A stretch of 64,000 bases of DNA. Origin: Lachnospiraceae bacterium. GTDB taxonomy: Bacteria; Bacillota; Clostridia; Lachnospirales; Lachnospiraceae. Shown in pieces: positions 34,482 to 43,111 of the stretch. The stretch's first letter is position 1. Each line of letters begins with the position of its first letter. The position numbers and the translations under genes were made by a program. The notes under the pieces are model-generated. The model was not told where the DNA came from, searched no databases, and was given only the letters and a program-made list of their open reading frames with translations. The DNA lies in NCBI GenBank assembly GCA_017934175.1, contig JAGBKB010000081.1, forward strand, positions 50,535-114,534, read 5' to 3'.

Positions 34482-36010
34482 TGAGTAGTAAGTTAATTAT
34501 TGAAAAATTTAAAGAATCGGCAACATCAATATTGCCAGTAGTGGCTATAGTTTTTTTAGTATCACTCACACCGCTATTTTACCTGACAGCAAATGAGTTA
34601 AAAATATTCTTGCTATCAGCAGTTTCATTGATTATAGGGATGACATTGTTTAATATTGGTGCAGGGCTATCTATGACACTTATGGGAGATTATGCAGGCT
34701 CAAGCCTTATGAAAACAAAGAAAATACTTCTTATCTTGTCAGTTGCATTGTTTATGGGTATACTTGTGACTATAGCAGAACCTGATTTAATTGTTTTAAG
34801 TCAACAGGTTGAAGATGTAGTAAATAGTTCAACATTTATATTAAGCGTTGCGGCTGGAGTAGGAGTGTTTTTAGTAATAGCACTATTAAAATCAATATTT
34901 AATAAGTCACTTGCTACATTATTGTTATTGTTTTATATGCTGATATTTGCATTGTCAGCATTGCTTATAGAAATTGATAAGTGGGAACTTTTACCACTTG
35001 CATTTGATTCTGGCGGTGTAACTACTGGACCGATAACTGTGCCATTTATAATGGCATTCGGTGTAGGTATAGCCACAACATTAGGTGGTAAAAATGGAAA
35101 TGAAAATTCATTTGGATTTGTAGCACTTTGTTCTATAGGACCAATATTAGTAGTTCTTTTGTCACTCATTATGTCAAAGGGAACTATAAGTTATACACTT
35201 TCAAATTACACTATGGAAGCAATGTTATCTGAAGGACTTTTGCATGAAATCTTATATGAAGCAAGTAATGTACTTCGGGCTTTAGGACTTATATTTGTCT
35301 TTTTCTTATTATTAAATCTATTTATAATAAAATTACCTATAAAAAAATTATTGCAAATAGTAATAGGTTTAGTAATAACATTTATAGGTTTAGTTATTTT
35401 CTTGACAACTGCTTCAATAGGATTTTTACCTATAGGTTTTAGTCTCGGTAGTCAAATTGTAAAATCAAATAGAATTATATCAATAGGTCTATGTTTCGTT
35501 ATAGGTATGACAGTTGTACTTGCGGAACCTGCAATTCATGTTTTAACCAGCCAAGTAGAAACAGTTACTGGTGGAAGTGTATCAAGGAAATCAATGTTGT
35601 TAGCACTTTCTATAGGTGTAGGAGTAGCGATTGCACTATCTATAGTTAGAATTATGGTAGGCTTTTCAATAATATTTTATTTGATACCTGGATATTTTAT
35701 ATCACTAGCATTATCGCTATTTGTTCCACCACTTTATACGGCTATAGCATTTGATTCAGGTGGAGTTGCAAGTGGACCACTTACTTCAACATTTATTGTG
35801 CCATTTATGATAGGGGCTTGTGTAGAGTATTCAGGAGTACACAATGTATTGGAATTTGCTTTTGGGGTTGTAGCAATGGTAGCAATGATACCACTTATAA
35901 CTATTCAGTTACTTGGCTTTAGAGCAGTAGTAAGTAAAATTGTGAGAGATAGAATATCAATGACCAGAATTTTAAGAGCGGATGATAATCAAATTATATA
36001 TTTTGAATAA
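34481..36010 (+). CDS. DUF1538 multi-pass membrane protein
   Basis: This 509-residue membrane protein is a DUF1538 protein built from two homologous halves. In each half AEP-[DA]-x-x-V-L-x-x-Q-V is followed about 85 residues later by FDSGGV-[TA]-[TS]-GP, so the two copies are easily seen. The internal duplication and about 12 membrane helices suggest a transporter; the substrate is not known. The gene starts on the last base of the glyS stop codon. Two P-II-like proteins are encoded directly downstream, the usual partner arrangement for DUF1538 proteins, which implies that small-molecule sensing regulates it. Confidence 0.85.
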   Translation: MSSKLIIEKFKESATSILPVVAIVFLVSLTPLFYLTANELKIFLLSAVSLIIGMTLFNIGAGLSMTLMGDYAGSSLMKTKKILLILSVALFMGILVTIAEPDLIVLSQQVEDVVNSSTFILSVAAGVGVFLVIALLKSIFNKSLATLLLLFYMLIFALSALLIEIDKWELLPLAFDSGGVTTGPITVPFIMAFGVGIATTLGGKNGNENSFGFVALCSIGPILVVLLSLIMSKGTISYTLSNYTMEAMLSEGLLHEILYEASNVLRALGLIFVFFLLLNLFIIKLPIKKLLQIVIGLVITFIGLVIFLTTASIGFLPIGFSLGSQIVKSNRIISIGLCFVIGMTVVLAEPAIHVLTSQVETVTGGSVSRKSMLLALSIGVGVAIALSIVRIMVGFSIIFYLIPGYFISLALSLFVPPLYTAIAFDSGGVASGPLTSTFIVPFMIGACVEYSGVHNVLEFAFGVVAMVAMIPLITIQLLGFRAVVSKIVRDRISMTRILRADDNQIIYFE

Positions 36011-36050
36011 AGTGAATCTTTAAAAGTTAATTTATAAAAAGTAAAATATT

Positions 36051-36434
36051 ATGAATCCAAATAATAAAAATAAAGATGAAAAAGAAAAAAGGCTAACTTC
36101 TACAAAAAAATTAAGTCTTTTGTTTGTAGTAGTAAAAAAAGGTAAAGTAGATTATTATCTTGATTTGATTGAAGATATGGGCGTTAATTTACAGATATCT
36201 ATGATTGGAAATGGAACTACTAAGTCAGCCATATTTTCAGATGAGATAGGAAGTAAATCTATAATCTTAAGTGTAGTAAAAGAAGATAATACTGATGAAA
36301 TAATGTCGGCATTGGGAAGAAAGTTTAAGGAAATAAAAGATGGTAAAGGTGTGGCATGGACAGTACCACTGTCAAGTGTTATGGGAGTTACATTTTTTAA
36401 TTTCTTGAGTAATAATGTAGGAAGTATAATTTAA
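36051..36434 (+). CDS. P-II-like regulator 1 of the DUF1538 module
   Basis: The 127-residue protein has the ferredoxin-like fold of P-II/GlnB-type regulators: LSLLFVVVKKGKVDYYLDLIED at the start, a short T-loop-like region GNGTTKSA and the B-loop/C-terminal strand GKGVAWTVPLSSVMG. The T-loop is short and lacks the uridylylation tyrosine of GlnB, so it is a divergent family member, probably binding a nucleotide and controlling the DUF1538 transporter. It lies 40 bases after the DUF1538 gene and just before a second P-II-like gene. The start ATG 36051 has a weak ribosome site. Confidence 0.7.
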   Translation: MNPNNKNKDEKEKRLTSTKKLSLLFVVVKKGKVDYYLDLIEDMGVNLQISMIGNGTTKSAIFSDEIGSKSIILSVVKEDNTDEIMSALGRKFKEIKDGKGVAWTVPLSSVMGVTFFNFLSNNVGSII

Positions 36435-36476
36435 ATCTATATATGGTAGTGAACATTGATGGAGAGGAGAATAGTT

Positions 36477-36782
36477 GTGGATAAGTTTGAAATGATAATT
36501 GTAATTGCAAATGCAGGTTTCTCTGGCGAAGTAATGGATGTGGCAAGAGCATCTGGTGCCATGGGAGGAACTGTTGTGCATGCAAGAGGCACAGGAAGAA
36601 AAGAAGCAGAAGAAACATTTAAAATCACTGTTAATCCAGAAAAAGATTTAATCATTATAGCAGTTAATGCAAAGGTAAAAGATGATGTACTTAAAGCAAT
36701 TTATGATAAGGCTGGTCTCAATACAGAGGCAAATGCAGTAGCATTCTCTGTGCCTATAGATAGCGCAGTGGGGATAAAGTAG
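36477..36782 (+). CDS. P-II-like regulator 2 of the DUF1538 module
   Basis: The 101-residue product starts at GTG 36477, because GGAGAGGAG (36461-36469) is 7 bases upstream; longer in-frame starts would place the ribosome site inside the coding sequence. It has a P-II-like fold with GFSGEVMDVARASGAMGGTV and a C-terminal AFSVPIDSAVGI strand. It shares overall shape but little sequence with the preceding P-II-like protein; the two may form mixed trimers. The TAG stop at 36780 is followed in the same frame by the 21-base repeats and the AlbA-domain remnant. Confidence 0.7.
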   Translation: MDKFEMIIVIANAGFSGEVMDVARASGAMGGTVVHARGTGRKEAEETFKITVNPEKDLIIIAVNAKVKDDVLKAIYDKAGLNTEANAVAFSVPIDSAVGIK

Positions 36783-36785
36783 TTA

Positions 36786-36884
36786 GTTATTGATAAAAAT
36801 GCTTTAGTTATTGATAAATATGCTTCAGTTATTGAAAAACCTGCTTCGGTTATTGACAAATATGCTTTAGTTATTGATAATTGG
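36786..36884 (+). repeat. 21-bp tandem repeat, about 4.7 units
   Basis: Units start at 36786, 36807, 36828, 36849 and 36870 (partial), each beginning GTTATTGA. Translated in the frame of the preceding P-II gene they give a heptad V-I-[DE]-K-x-A-x, which runs in frame into the remnant downstream. Confidence 0.8.
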
Positions 36885-37121
36885 ACAGTTGCTGGAGTGT
36901 TAGTATTTTCAAGTTATCCACAGGCATATTTTCCACAATTATGTATAACTGGCATAAAGGTCAATGGTGAACCTAAATCTTTGACAAATGTAGCAAAGGA
37001 ATTGCTCTATAATATAGATGGAAAAGAAAGAAAATCTGTAAATGGACCATCCTGGTTTTACTACAACGGAAGAAAACTGGATGAAATTAGAGCTTTTTAT
37101 GAGAATAATAAAAGTGAGTAA
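36885..37121 (+). pseudogene. Remnant of a Schlafen/AlbA-type ATP-binding regulator
   Basis: In the same frame as the 21-bp repeats, about 80 codons follow up to the stop at 37121. The segment GVLVFSSYPQAYFPQLCITG is close to the centre of AlbA_2/Schlafen-like ATP-binding transcriptional regulators, which are normally 400 or more residues. The part before it is missing, and the part after it diverges and ends early. A GTG at 36897 could start a 74-residue product, but no ribosome site supports it. I read it as a relic whose 5' part was replaced by the repeats. Confidence 0.45.
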
Positions 37122-37173
37122 AAAATAAAGTAATTTAAGGGAAGTTAGAACTTATTTATAATAAATTCTAATA

Positions 37174-37202
37174 TTGAAATACAATAGCGATTATGATATA
37201 AT
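37174..37202 (+). promoter_or_regulatory. Probable promoter of the Tad/kinase operon leader
   Basis: TTGAAA (37174-37179), 17 bases and TATAAT (37197-37202) within TGATATAAT form a near-ideal promoter. The transcript starts near 37209 and runs through a short leader ORF and a terminator hairpin towards the Tad operon. Confidence 0.7.
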
Positions 37203-37233
37203 GAAAGAACATTAAATGTGAGGGGTATATAAA

Positions 37234-37284
37234 ATGTTAGAGTTTCTACATATAATACACACACACACAATCTCTTCTCAATAG
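37234..37284 (+). CDS. Leader peptide ORF with (AC)6 repeat
   Basis: The ATG at 37234, 8 bases after GAGGGG, starts a 16-codon frame that includes three His and two Thr codons within an (AC)6 run (37257-37268). It lies between a strong promoter and a terminator hairpin, the position of an attenuation leader. Gain of one AC unit would shift the frame and extend the peptide by about 25 residues into the terminator stem. It could also be a degenerate small toxin gene. The sequence does not decide between these. Confidence 0.3.
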   Translation: MLEFLHIIHTHTISSQ

Positions 37285-37331
37285 AGTAAATTTTTGTGAT
37301 GCATTAAAAATAAATTTTGAATATATATTTG

Positions 37332-37363
37332 AAACCATTGCCTAGTAGGCGGTGGTTTTTTTT
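37332..37363 (+). terminator. Terminator or attenuator before the Tad operon
   Basis: AAACCATTGCC (37332-37342) pairs with GGCGGTGGTTT (37348-37358) with two G-T pairs, followed by a T-run to 37363. It lies only 30 bases before the first gene of the operon, so it would control read-through from the promoter at 37174-37202. Confidence 0.7.
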
Positions 37364-37392
37364 GTTTGAATTTGAAAAAGGAGCTATTAAAA

Positions 37393-38754
37393 ATGAAGAC
37401 TATATTTACAAGAATTATGATAGTGACATTTATATTGTTACATGTAAGTTGTGCTGCATATTTATGTAACAATACAGTTGATAAAGGACCAGCTATAAAT
37501 GAAGTAGAAAGACCATTATCGGATGAAGAAATATATGAAATGTCTATAAAACAAAATGGCTCTCAAAAAAATAAAAATGATGGGGCTCCTGCAGTTACTG
37601 AGATACAAAACCCAATGTCAGATATAGAAAGACAAAAGTCTCAGTTAATTAGTAAAAAAGAAGTGAAGCAAGAATATGGAGAAGTATATTTTGCTTTTTT
37701 AGATAATACATTATATTTAAGTGGAATAGAATTGGGAAATGACTTTGAGATTAAAGGGAAAGTAAGTAAGAAAGACAATGAAATTATAGTTCCTTGGAAT
37801 AGTATTGGAGTAGATGAAAATAGAATTACTAAGGTTACGATTATGAATGAAATACATCCGAGTCCAAGTTTATGTATATTTGCAGGACTAAATAATCTTT
37901 TGGAAATTGAAAACTTAGAGTTTTATAAATTGAATGGTTGGAATAGCTTACAAGATTTTTTTCATAACTGTAAATCTTTAAAAACAATAGATTTAGATAA
38001 GCTTGATACTAAAGGCATTGAGGATTGGTCGTATATGTTTGATGGGTGTACATCGTTGGAAAGCATTAACCTAACATCAGTAGATATGTCAAATGCAGTA
38101 GATTTATCCCACATGTTTAACAATTGTAGTAGTTTAAAAGTTATTGCATTAAAAAATGATATGCTGAAAAAAGTAAAAACTATACATAAAATGTTTAGTG
38201 ATTGTGTATCTTTAGAGAAAATAGATTTGTCTACTTGGTTTTTTAATAGCTTGGAGGATGCATCACAAGTATTTTCAAATTGTAAAAATCTAATTTATGT
38301 TAATTTAAATAATCCTACAACAGTAAATTTGAAAGATATGTCATATATGTTTAATGATTGTGTAAAACTTGAAAAAGTTGATATGAAATCTCTAGATATT
38401 AGAAATATAAGTGACGTTAGGGGTATGTTTACAAACACAGATTGCATATCTGAAATTGAATTTAATCATATTGAGCTAAATAATATAAATATTTATGCAG
38501 ATGATATGTATAATGGTTGTAAGAACCTTAAAAAGCCAGATATTTATGTATTAAAAAATAGTTTATCACTTAAAAGAGTGTTTAATAATTGTCCAAATGT
38601 TGAAGAAGTTGATGCATCTATGATTGCTTCATATAATGGTGCAATAGACATTTTAGGTTTTTCAGGGATGAGCAAGCTTAATAAAATTGTGCTTAAGAGA
38701 GGGCAAAGAATTGATAACGGCTTACTTGCAAGTAAAGTTCTTTATGTAGATTAA
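37393..38754 (+). CDS. BspA/DUF285-type surface LRR lipoprotein
   Basis: The 453-residue protein has a short lipoprotein-like signal (LLHVSC). A linker holds two copies of a 17-residue motif: DKGPAINEVERPLSDEE and, 36 residues later, DGAPAVTEIQNPMSDIE. From about residue 90 on, DUF285/BspA-like leucine-rich repeats follow, with M-F-x-[DN]-C units about 23 residues apart. It should be exposed on the cell surface. It is the first gene after the leader terminator, and the PP2C start lies only 2 bases after its stop, so it belongs to the Tad/kinase operon and could be an adhesin or a sensor input. ATG 37393 is chosen because AAGGAG is 10 bases upstream. Confidence 0.75.
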   Translation: MKTIFTRIMIVTFILLHVSCAAYLCNNTVDKGPAINEVERPLSDEEIYEMSIKQNGSQKNKNDGAPAVTEIQNPMSDIERQKSQLISKKEVKQEYGEVYFAFLDNTLYLSGIELGNDFEIKGKVSKKDNEIIVPWNSIGVDENRITKVTIMNEIHPSPSLCIFAGLNNLLEIENLEFYKLNGWNSLQDFFHNCKSLKTIDLDKLDTKGIEDWSYMFDGCTSLESINLTSVDMSNAVDLSHMFNNCSSLKVIALKNDMLKKVKTIHKMFSDCVSLEKIDLSTWFFNSLEDASQVFSNCKNLIYVNLNNPTTVNLKDMSYMFNDCVKLEKVDMKSLDIRNISDVRGMFTNTDCISEIEFNHIELNNINIYADDMYNGCKNLKKPDIYVLKNSLSLKRVFNNCPNVEEVDASMIASYNGAIDILGFSGMSKLNKIVLKRGQRIDNGLLASKVLYVD

Positions 38755-38756
38755 AT

Positions 38757-39569
38757 ATGAATAATGAAAGTTGTAAAAATTTACAAGTTAGTGCTATATC
38801 AAATATTGGGAATGTGAGAGATAATCATGAAGATAATTTATTCATTCCAAATAAATGTTATATTGATGAAGAATTACAAAAAAATATTAAGTCTAGTCAA
38901 AATAATATAGTATTTAGTTATAATGGCAAGTCGGGAGTTTTTGCAGTTTGCGATGGTATGGGGGGACATAATGCTGGAGAGATAGCTAGTAGAATGGCTG
39001 TGGAATATATAAAAAACAATTATGATAGTTTTTTGAAAGAAGATGATAAGCAACTACTTAATCTCATTAAAGATTTAAATAACTCAATTTGTGAATATGG
39101 TGATAAAAATATAGGGTGTAGTAATATGGGTAGTACATTTTCTAGCATTATAATCTCAAATAATAAAGTGTATTTATTACATGTTGGCGATAGCAGAATC
39201 TATAAATATGTAGCTGGAAATCTAACAAAACTATCAAGAGATCATACTGAAGGTGAAAGACTGGTTGATGCTGGTGTAGTAAAGCGAGAAAATTTGGATA
39301 AGTTTCCTAATAGAAAACTATTATATAAATATCTAGGAAGAAAAGGAGAACTTGTTGCAGATTGTGAAAAAATAGATGTAATGGCAGGAGAAAGGTTGCT
39401 GATAGCAAGTGATGGATTAAGTGATACACTTTCTACTGATGAAATGTTGGGTATATTAAAAGAAAGTAATGAGCCAAAGGAAGTATGCAATAATTTGATA
39501 GATAAATGTTTAGAAAAAAAAGAAAAGTGTGCAGATAATGTAACAATAATAATTATCAATATAGAATAG
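38757..39569 (+). CDS. PP2C-type Ser/Thr phosphatase 1
   Basis: The 270-residue cytoplasmic protein is a complete PP2C phosphatase. It has VRDNHEDN near the start, CDGMGGHNAGE with metal-binding residues, GSTFSSI, HVGDSRIYKY, ASDGLSD and CADNVT. It removes phosphate from Ser/Thr residues and is the expected antagonist of the Hanks-type kinase encoded 19 bases downstream. The start is 2 bases after the LRR gene stop and lacks its own ribosome site, so it is translationally coupled. Compared with PrpC-like enzymes there is a small insert (about residues 35-55) with unknown effect. Confidence 0.92.
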   Translation: MNNESCKNLQVSAISNIGNVRDNHEDNLFIPNKCYIDEELQKNIKSSQNNIVFSYNGKSGVFAVCDGMGGHNAGEIASRMAVEYIKNNYDSFLKEDDKQLLNLIKDLNNSICEYGDKNIGCSNMGSTFSSIIISNNKVYLLHVGDSRIYKYVAGNLTKLSRDHTEGERLVDAGVVKRENLDKFPNRKLLYKYLGRKGELVADCEKIDVMAGERLLIASDGLSDTLSTDEMLGILKESNEPKEVCNNLIDKCLEKKEKCADNVTIIIINIE

Positions 39570-39588
39570 ATTTTTGGGGGTAATTTAT

Positions 39589-42024
39589 ATGATGATTGGA
39601 GAAACAAAACTGGGGTATAAAATTACAGAATTAGTAGGACAAGGTGGATTTGGAACAGTCTATAAAGCTGTAAAGAAGAATAAAGCAATGGAAACAGTAA
39701 GAGCACTTAAACATATTTCATTGCCATCAAAAAAGCAGTGGACAGACATATATAATTCTATGGGAAATGATATGGTAAGAACTGATGCTTACTTTGATAC
39801 TATTTTGCAAGAAATCTTAAATGAAATTCGAATTCTTGCTGATCTTACTAATAAAGGTGTGAAAAATGTTGTCTGGTATTATGAAAATGAGATTGAGGAC
39901 ACACCTTCTCCAAAACATTATGATATATATTTGTTAATGGAGTATCTTACAGCACTTCCATCATATATTGAAACTCATGAATTAAAAGTTAAGGATGTTA
40001 TAAAGATAGGTACTGACATATTGTCTGCACTTATAGAATGCCATAAAAGAAAAATAATTCATAGAGATATTAAAACAGATAATATTTTTATATCAGAAGA
40101 TGGTGATTATAAATTAGGTGATTTTGGTGTTTCTAAAAAACTTTCAGATAGAAGTAGAGCTACAAGTATGAAGGGAACACCAAATTATATTGCACCAGAA
40201 GTATATCTTGGGGAGGCTTATGATGAAACAGTAGATTTATATTCACTCGGAATAGTATTATATAGACTTTTAAATTATAATCGTAATCCATTTATGCCAG
40301 AGTATCCTGTAAGTTTTGATAGTGAAGATGAAGATAGAGCATTTGAAATGAGAATGAAAGGAGAGACACCAAATTATCCAGCTTTTGCGAATGGAGATTT
40401 AGGCGACATAATTATAAAATCTATTTCGAATAAAGAAAATAGATTTAAGTCTGCTACTGAATTTAAAGAAGCGCTGGAAAAAGTTGCTTCTAATATGACA
40501 AATGAAGAACTGGAAATTGTTGTACTTGAAAATGTATTGAAAAATGTTGATTTTTCTACTTTTGGGTCTGAAGCAAGAAACGATTTAACTCAAATGGCTC
40601 AAAACAACTCATCAATAAATAATATGCAACAAAGTATGCAGGCAAACCAAAATAATAATTCTTTTTCAACTAATTCAATGAATAACTCATTTACTACTAA
40701 TGATACAAACAAAAAGAATAAAATGATTGTTCCATTGATTGCTGGATTAGTGGCTGTAATTGGTATAAGTGCATTTTTATTGTTAAGAGGTGGAGCTGGT
40801 AGTAGTGGAACATTTATACAAGAAAATGGAATCACTAAGTTTAAAAAGAAGAACGGAGATTATGCACAAAACGAATGGATTTTTTATGATAATAATGAGT
40901 ATTATTTTAATGGACGACAAAGTTTAGTAACAAATGAAGCAGTGGATTATAATGGAAAAACTTATTATGTAAATAGTGATGGAGCAAAAATTATTAATGA
41001 TTGGTATAGGTCTAATGGCAAAGTATATTTTCTTGACGAGAACGGAGAACCTTATAAAGATACTGCTAAAATAATTAATGGCGAAACAGTATTTTTTAAT
41101 ACTGCAGGTGAGATGATAAAAAATGATTGGGCTTCATATGAAGGGTATTATTATTTTGTTGATTCGGAAGGAGTAATGCTTAAAAATACATATAAAAATT
41201 TTGGAGCTAATGAATGGTATTACTTAGGAAGTGATGGGAAAATGCTTCAAAGTACATTTTATGATATAGAAGGGAAAACATATTATTTTGAATCTGATGG
41301 AAAACTAAAGATGAATTCGTTGGTGTTAGTTGATGGCTCATTATATTTTGCGGGTGTAGATGGAGCAATAGTAAAAGGAGGATGGTGTGCTAACAATCAG
41401 TACTATGCTGATGCTAATGGAAAAATATTGATGAATACAACAACTCCAGATGGTGTAAAAGTCGACAGCTCAGGAAGAAGAGTTCAAGAAACTATTGCAT
41501 ACACTCCAGCTCCTACTACAGCTCAATTAAATAATACAATTCCTAATACTACAGTTGCACCTGCTGAGACTACATCAACTACGCAAAACAGTACTTCTTC
41601 AATACATTTAGCATCTACAGATAAGGCTTCAGATACTGGCAGTGTTATTTATAGTGGTAAAGTAGATTGGGGTGATCATTTAAGGGATACAATTAAAATT
41701 GATTTAGATGAATATGGAGAGTCTGGCAATGCAAGAATTGCTATAAATATTTCAAAAATCAAACCAGATGGGTCTAGTGAAGTAGAAGCATTTAATAGTG
41801 TTGTTGAAGACCTTTATGAAGAAGTTTATAATAGAGCAATGAATGAATTGCCATATAAACAATTTGATTTTACTGATACATCATTAGGTACTTGTAATGA
41901 AAATGAAGTGATAGTTAATTATAAAGGTGAAATAATATTTGATGACAATCAAAAAGAAAAACTTCATTATAAAATTACATTAAATAGAAAGAGTAGTAAT
42001 GCAAGTTATATAAAAGTTAAGTAG
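39589..42024 (+). CDS. Hanks-type Ser/Thr kinase with cell-wall-binding-repeat ectodomain
   Basis: The product (811 residues from ATG 39589, behind GGGGGT) has an N-terminal kinase domain (about 5-300): glycine loop GQGGFGTVY, ALK lysine near 41, HRDIKTDN with catalytic Asp near 160, DFGVSKKL, and GTPNYIAPEVY. A Q/N/S-rich juxtamembrane stretch and one membrane helix (about 379-399) follow. Outside the membrane there are about ten aromatic/glycine repeats of the choline- or cell-wall-binding type (YY-x-x-x-x-G-x-x-x-x-N), a Thr/Pro stalk and a C-terminal domain of about 130 residues. PASTA repeats, the usual ectodomain in Firmicutes, are absent. It should phosphorylate Ser/Thr in response to a wall ligand. 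PP2C genes and an FHA gene are in the same operon. Confidence 0.92.
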   Translation: MMIGETKLGYKITELVGQGGFGTVYKAVKKNKAMETVRALKHISLPSKKQWTDIYNSMGNDMVRTDAYFDTILQEILNEIRILADLTNKGVKNVVWYYENEIEDTPSPKHYDIYLLMEYLTALPSYIETHELKVKDVIKIGTDILSALIECHKRKIIHRDIKTDNIFISEDGDYKLGDFGVSKKLSDRSRATSMKGTPNYIAPEVYLGEAYDETVDLYSLGIVLYRLLNYNRNPFMPEYPVSFDSEDEDRAFEMRMKGETPNYPAFANGDLGDIIIKSISNKENRFKSATEFKEALEKVASNMTNEELEIVVLENVLKNVDFSTFGSEARNDLTQMAQNNSSINNMQQSMQANQNNNSFSTNSMNNSFTTNDTNKKNKMIVPLIAGLVAVIGISAFLLLRGGAGSSGTFIQENGITKFKKKNGDYAQNEWIFYDNNEYYFNGRQSLVTNEAVDYNGKTYYVNSDGAKIINDWYRSNGKVYFLDENGEPYKDTAKIINGETVFFNTAGEMIKNDWASYEGYYYFVDSEGVMLKNTYKNFGANEWYYLGSDGKMLQSTFYDIEGKTYYFESDGKLKMNSLVLVDGSLYFAGVDGAIVKGGWCANNQYYADANGKILMNTTTPDGVKVDSSGRRVQETIAYTPAPTTAQLNNTIPNTTVAPAETTSTTQNSTSSIHLASTDKASDTGSVIYSGKVDWGDHLRDTIKIDLDEYGESGNARIAINISKIKPDGSSEVEAFNSVVEDLYEEVYNRAMNELPYKQFDFTDTSLGTCNENEVIVNYKGEIIFDDNQKEKLHYKITLNRKSSNASYIKVK

Positions 42025-42033
42025 GTGGTATAT

Positions 42034-43089
42034 ATGTTTACAGTTTTGTTGCAAAATGATGATGAGTTTTTTATAAAGAATTTTAATGACTTTGTTGCTA
42101 CGAGCATCAAAGATATTCAGTTTTTGTGTTACACAGATGTTGATAGAGCTATAAAAGAACTTGAAGATTCAAAAATACATATTGTTGCTGCGATTGGCGG
42201 GGATGAATTTATCAAAAGGGTAAATTCATCAGAAAAAATTGATAATAAGTTAGTTAGACTTTTAACTTCAAGTGAGACAAAAATAAAAAAAGATGATATA
42301 TCAGAAATTAATATATTTCAAAATGGAAAGGCTTTTGTATCAGATATAAGAACGGCAATATCAAGTATAACAGGAAATAGTCTAGGTCAAGTAAATGGCA
42401 GATATGTAGTAAGCTTCTTTTCTGTACAAGGTGGAGTTGGGAAATCTACTCTTGCTTATGCTCTTGCGATGGTTGCAGTAAGCCAAGGTAAGCAAGCAAT
42501 GTATCTTAATTTTGAACCATCCGCATACCTTGATAGGTTTTATACACCAATGGATCCAAAAGGGCTAAATGACCTTTTATATAATTTACGAGATGGCAGA
42601 AAAGATGTGCAAGAACAAATATTAAATACAAGGAAAAGAGATGAAAATGGGGTATGGGTTTTACCACCATTTGAGAACATATCAGAGCTATATAAATTAG
42701 AAAGAAAACAAGTTGAAGTTTTGATTAGCAACTTACATGAAAAAGTAGATGTAGATTATGTATTTATTGATTTACCTACTGGCTATCAAGAGATGAATAT
42801 GTGGGTAATGACAATGAGTAATGTTATAGTTCATACTGCATCAAATGTTGCTGGAGGAGAGAGAAGACTTGAGAAAACTTTGCAAGATGTATATTATAAA
42901 AATATAGAGTTTGCAGGAAAAACAATTACCGTTATTATAAAAAAGTGTGAAGAACCAATAAAATCAGTAGTAGATATGACGATACCATTTTCAAATAGTT
43001 TAAGTAGGGATGTAAAAGTTCTTGAGGTACTTAAGACTAATCCAGGCTATTATAAAGCAATACAAGAACTACTTAATAATATTGAATAA
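42034..43089 (+). CDS. CpaE/TadZ-like MinD-family ATPase
   Basis: The 351-residue protein has an N-terminal receiver-like region (about 1-110) without clear phospho-acceptor features and a MinD/ParA-type ATPase domain. The P-loop reads VQGGVGKST, so the signature lysine of the deviant Walker A motif (KGGxxGK) is glutamine at position 132, while the second lysine is kept. Such CpaE/TadZ proteins place the Tad secretion machine in the cell. Loss of the signature lysine suggests altered dimerisation or ATP hydrolysis. ATG 42034 follows AGGTGG by 5 bases and lies just after the kinase stop. The cpaF gene follows after 22 bases. Confidence 0.82.
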   Translation: MFTVLLQNDDEFFIKNFNDFVATSIKDIQFLCYTDVDRAIKELEDSKIHIVAAIGGDEFIKRVNSSEKIDNKLVRLLTSSETKIKKDDISEINIFQNGKAFVSDIRTAISSITGNSLGQVNGRYVVSFFSVQGGVGKSTLAYALAMVAVSQGKQAMYLNFEPSAYLDRFYTPMDPKGLNDLLYNLRDGRKDVQEQILNTRKRDENGVWVLPPFENISELYKLERKQVEVLISNLHEKVDVDYVFIDLPTGYQEMNMWVMTMSNVIVHTASNVAGGERRLEKTLQDVYYKNIEFAGKTITVIIKKCEEPIKSVVDMTIPFSNSLSRDVKVLEVLKTNPGYYKAIQELLNNIE

Positions 43090-43111
43090 GTTTTATTAAA
43101 GGAAGTGGATT

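Noticed and set aside
36786..36884. CRISPR array
   Set aside because: The 21-bp units are directly adjacent without spacers and encode an in-frame heptad, so this is a simple tandem repeat.
37234..37284. Classical histidine attenuation leader
   Set aside because: The mini-ORF has three His codons, but they come from an AC repeat, and the operon downstream has no histidine biosynthesis genes.
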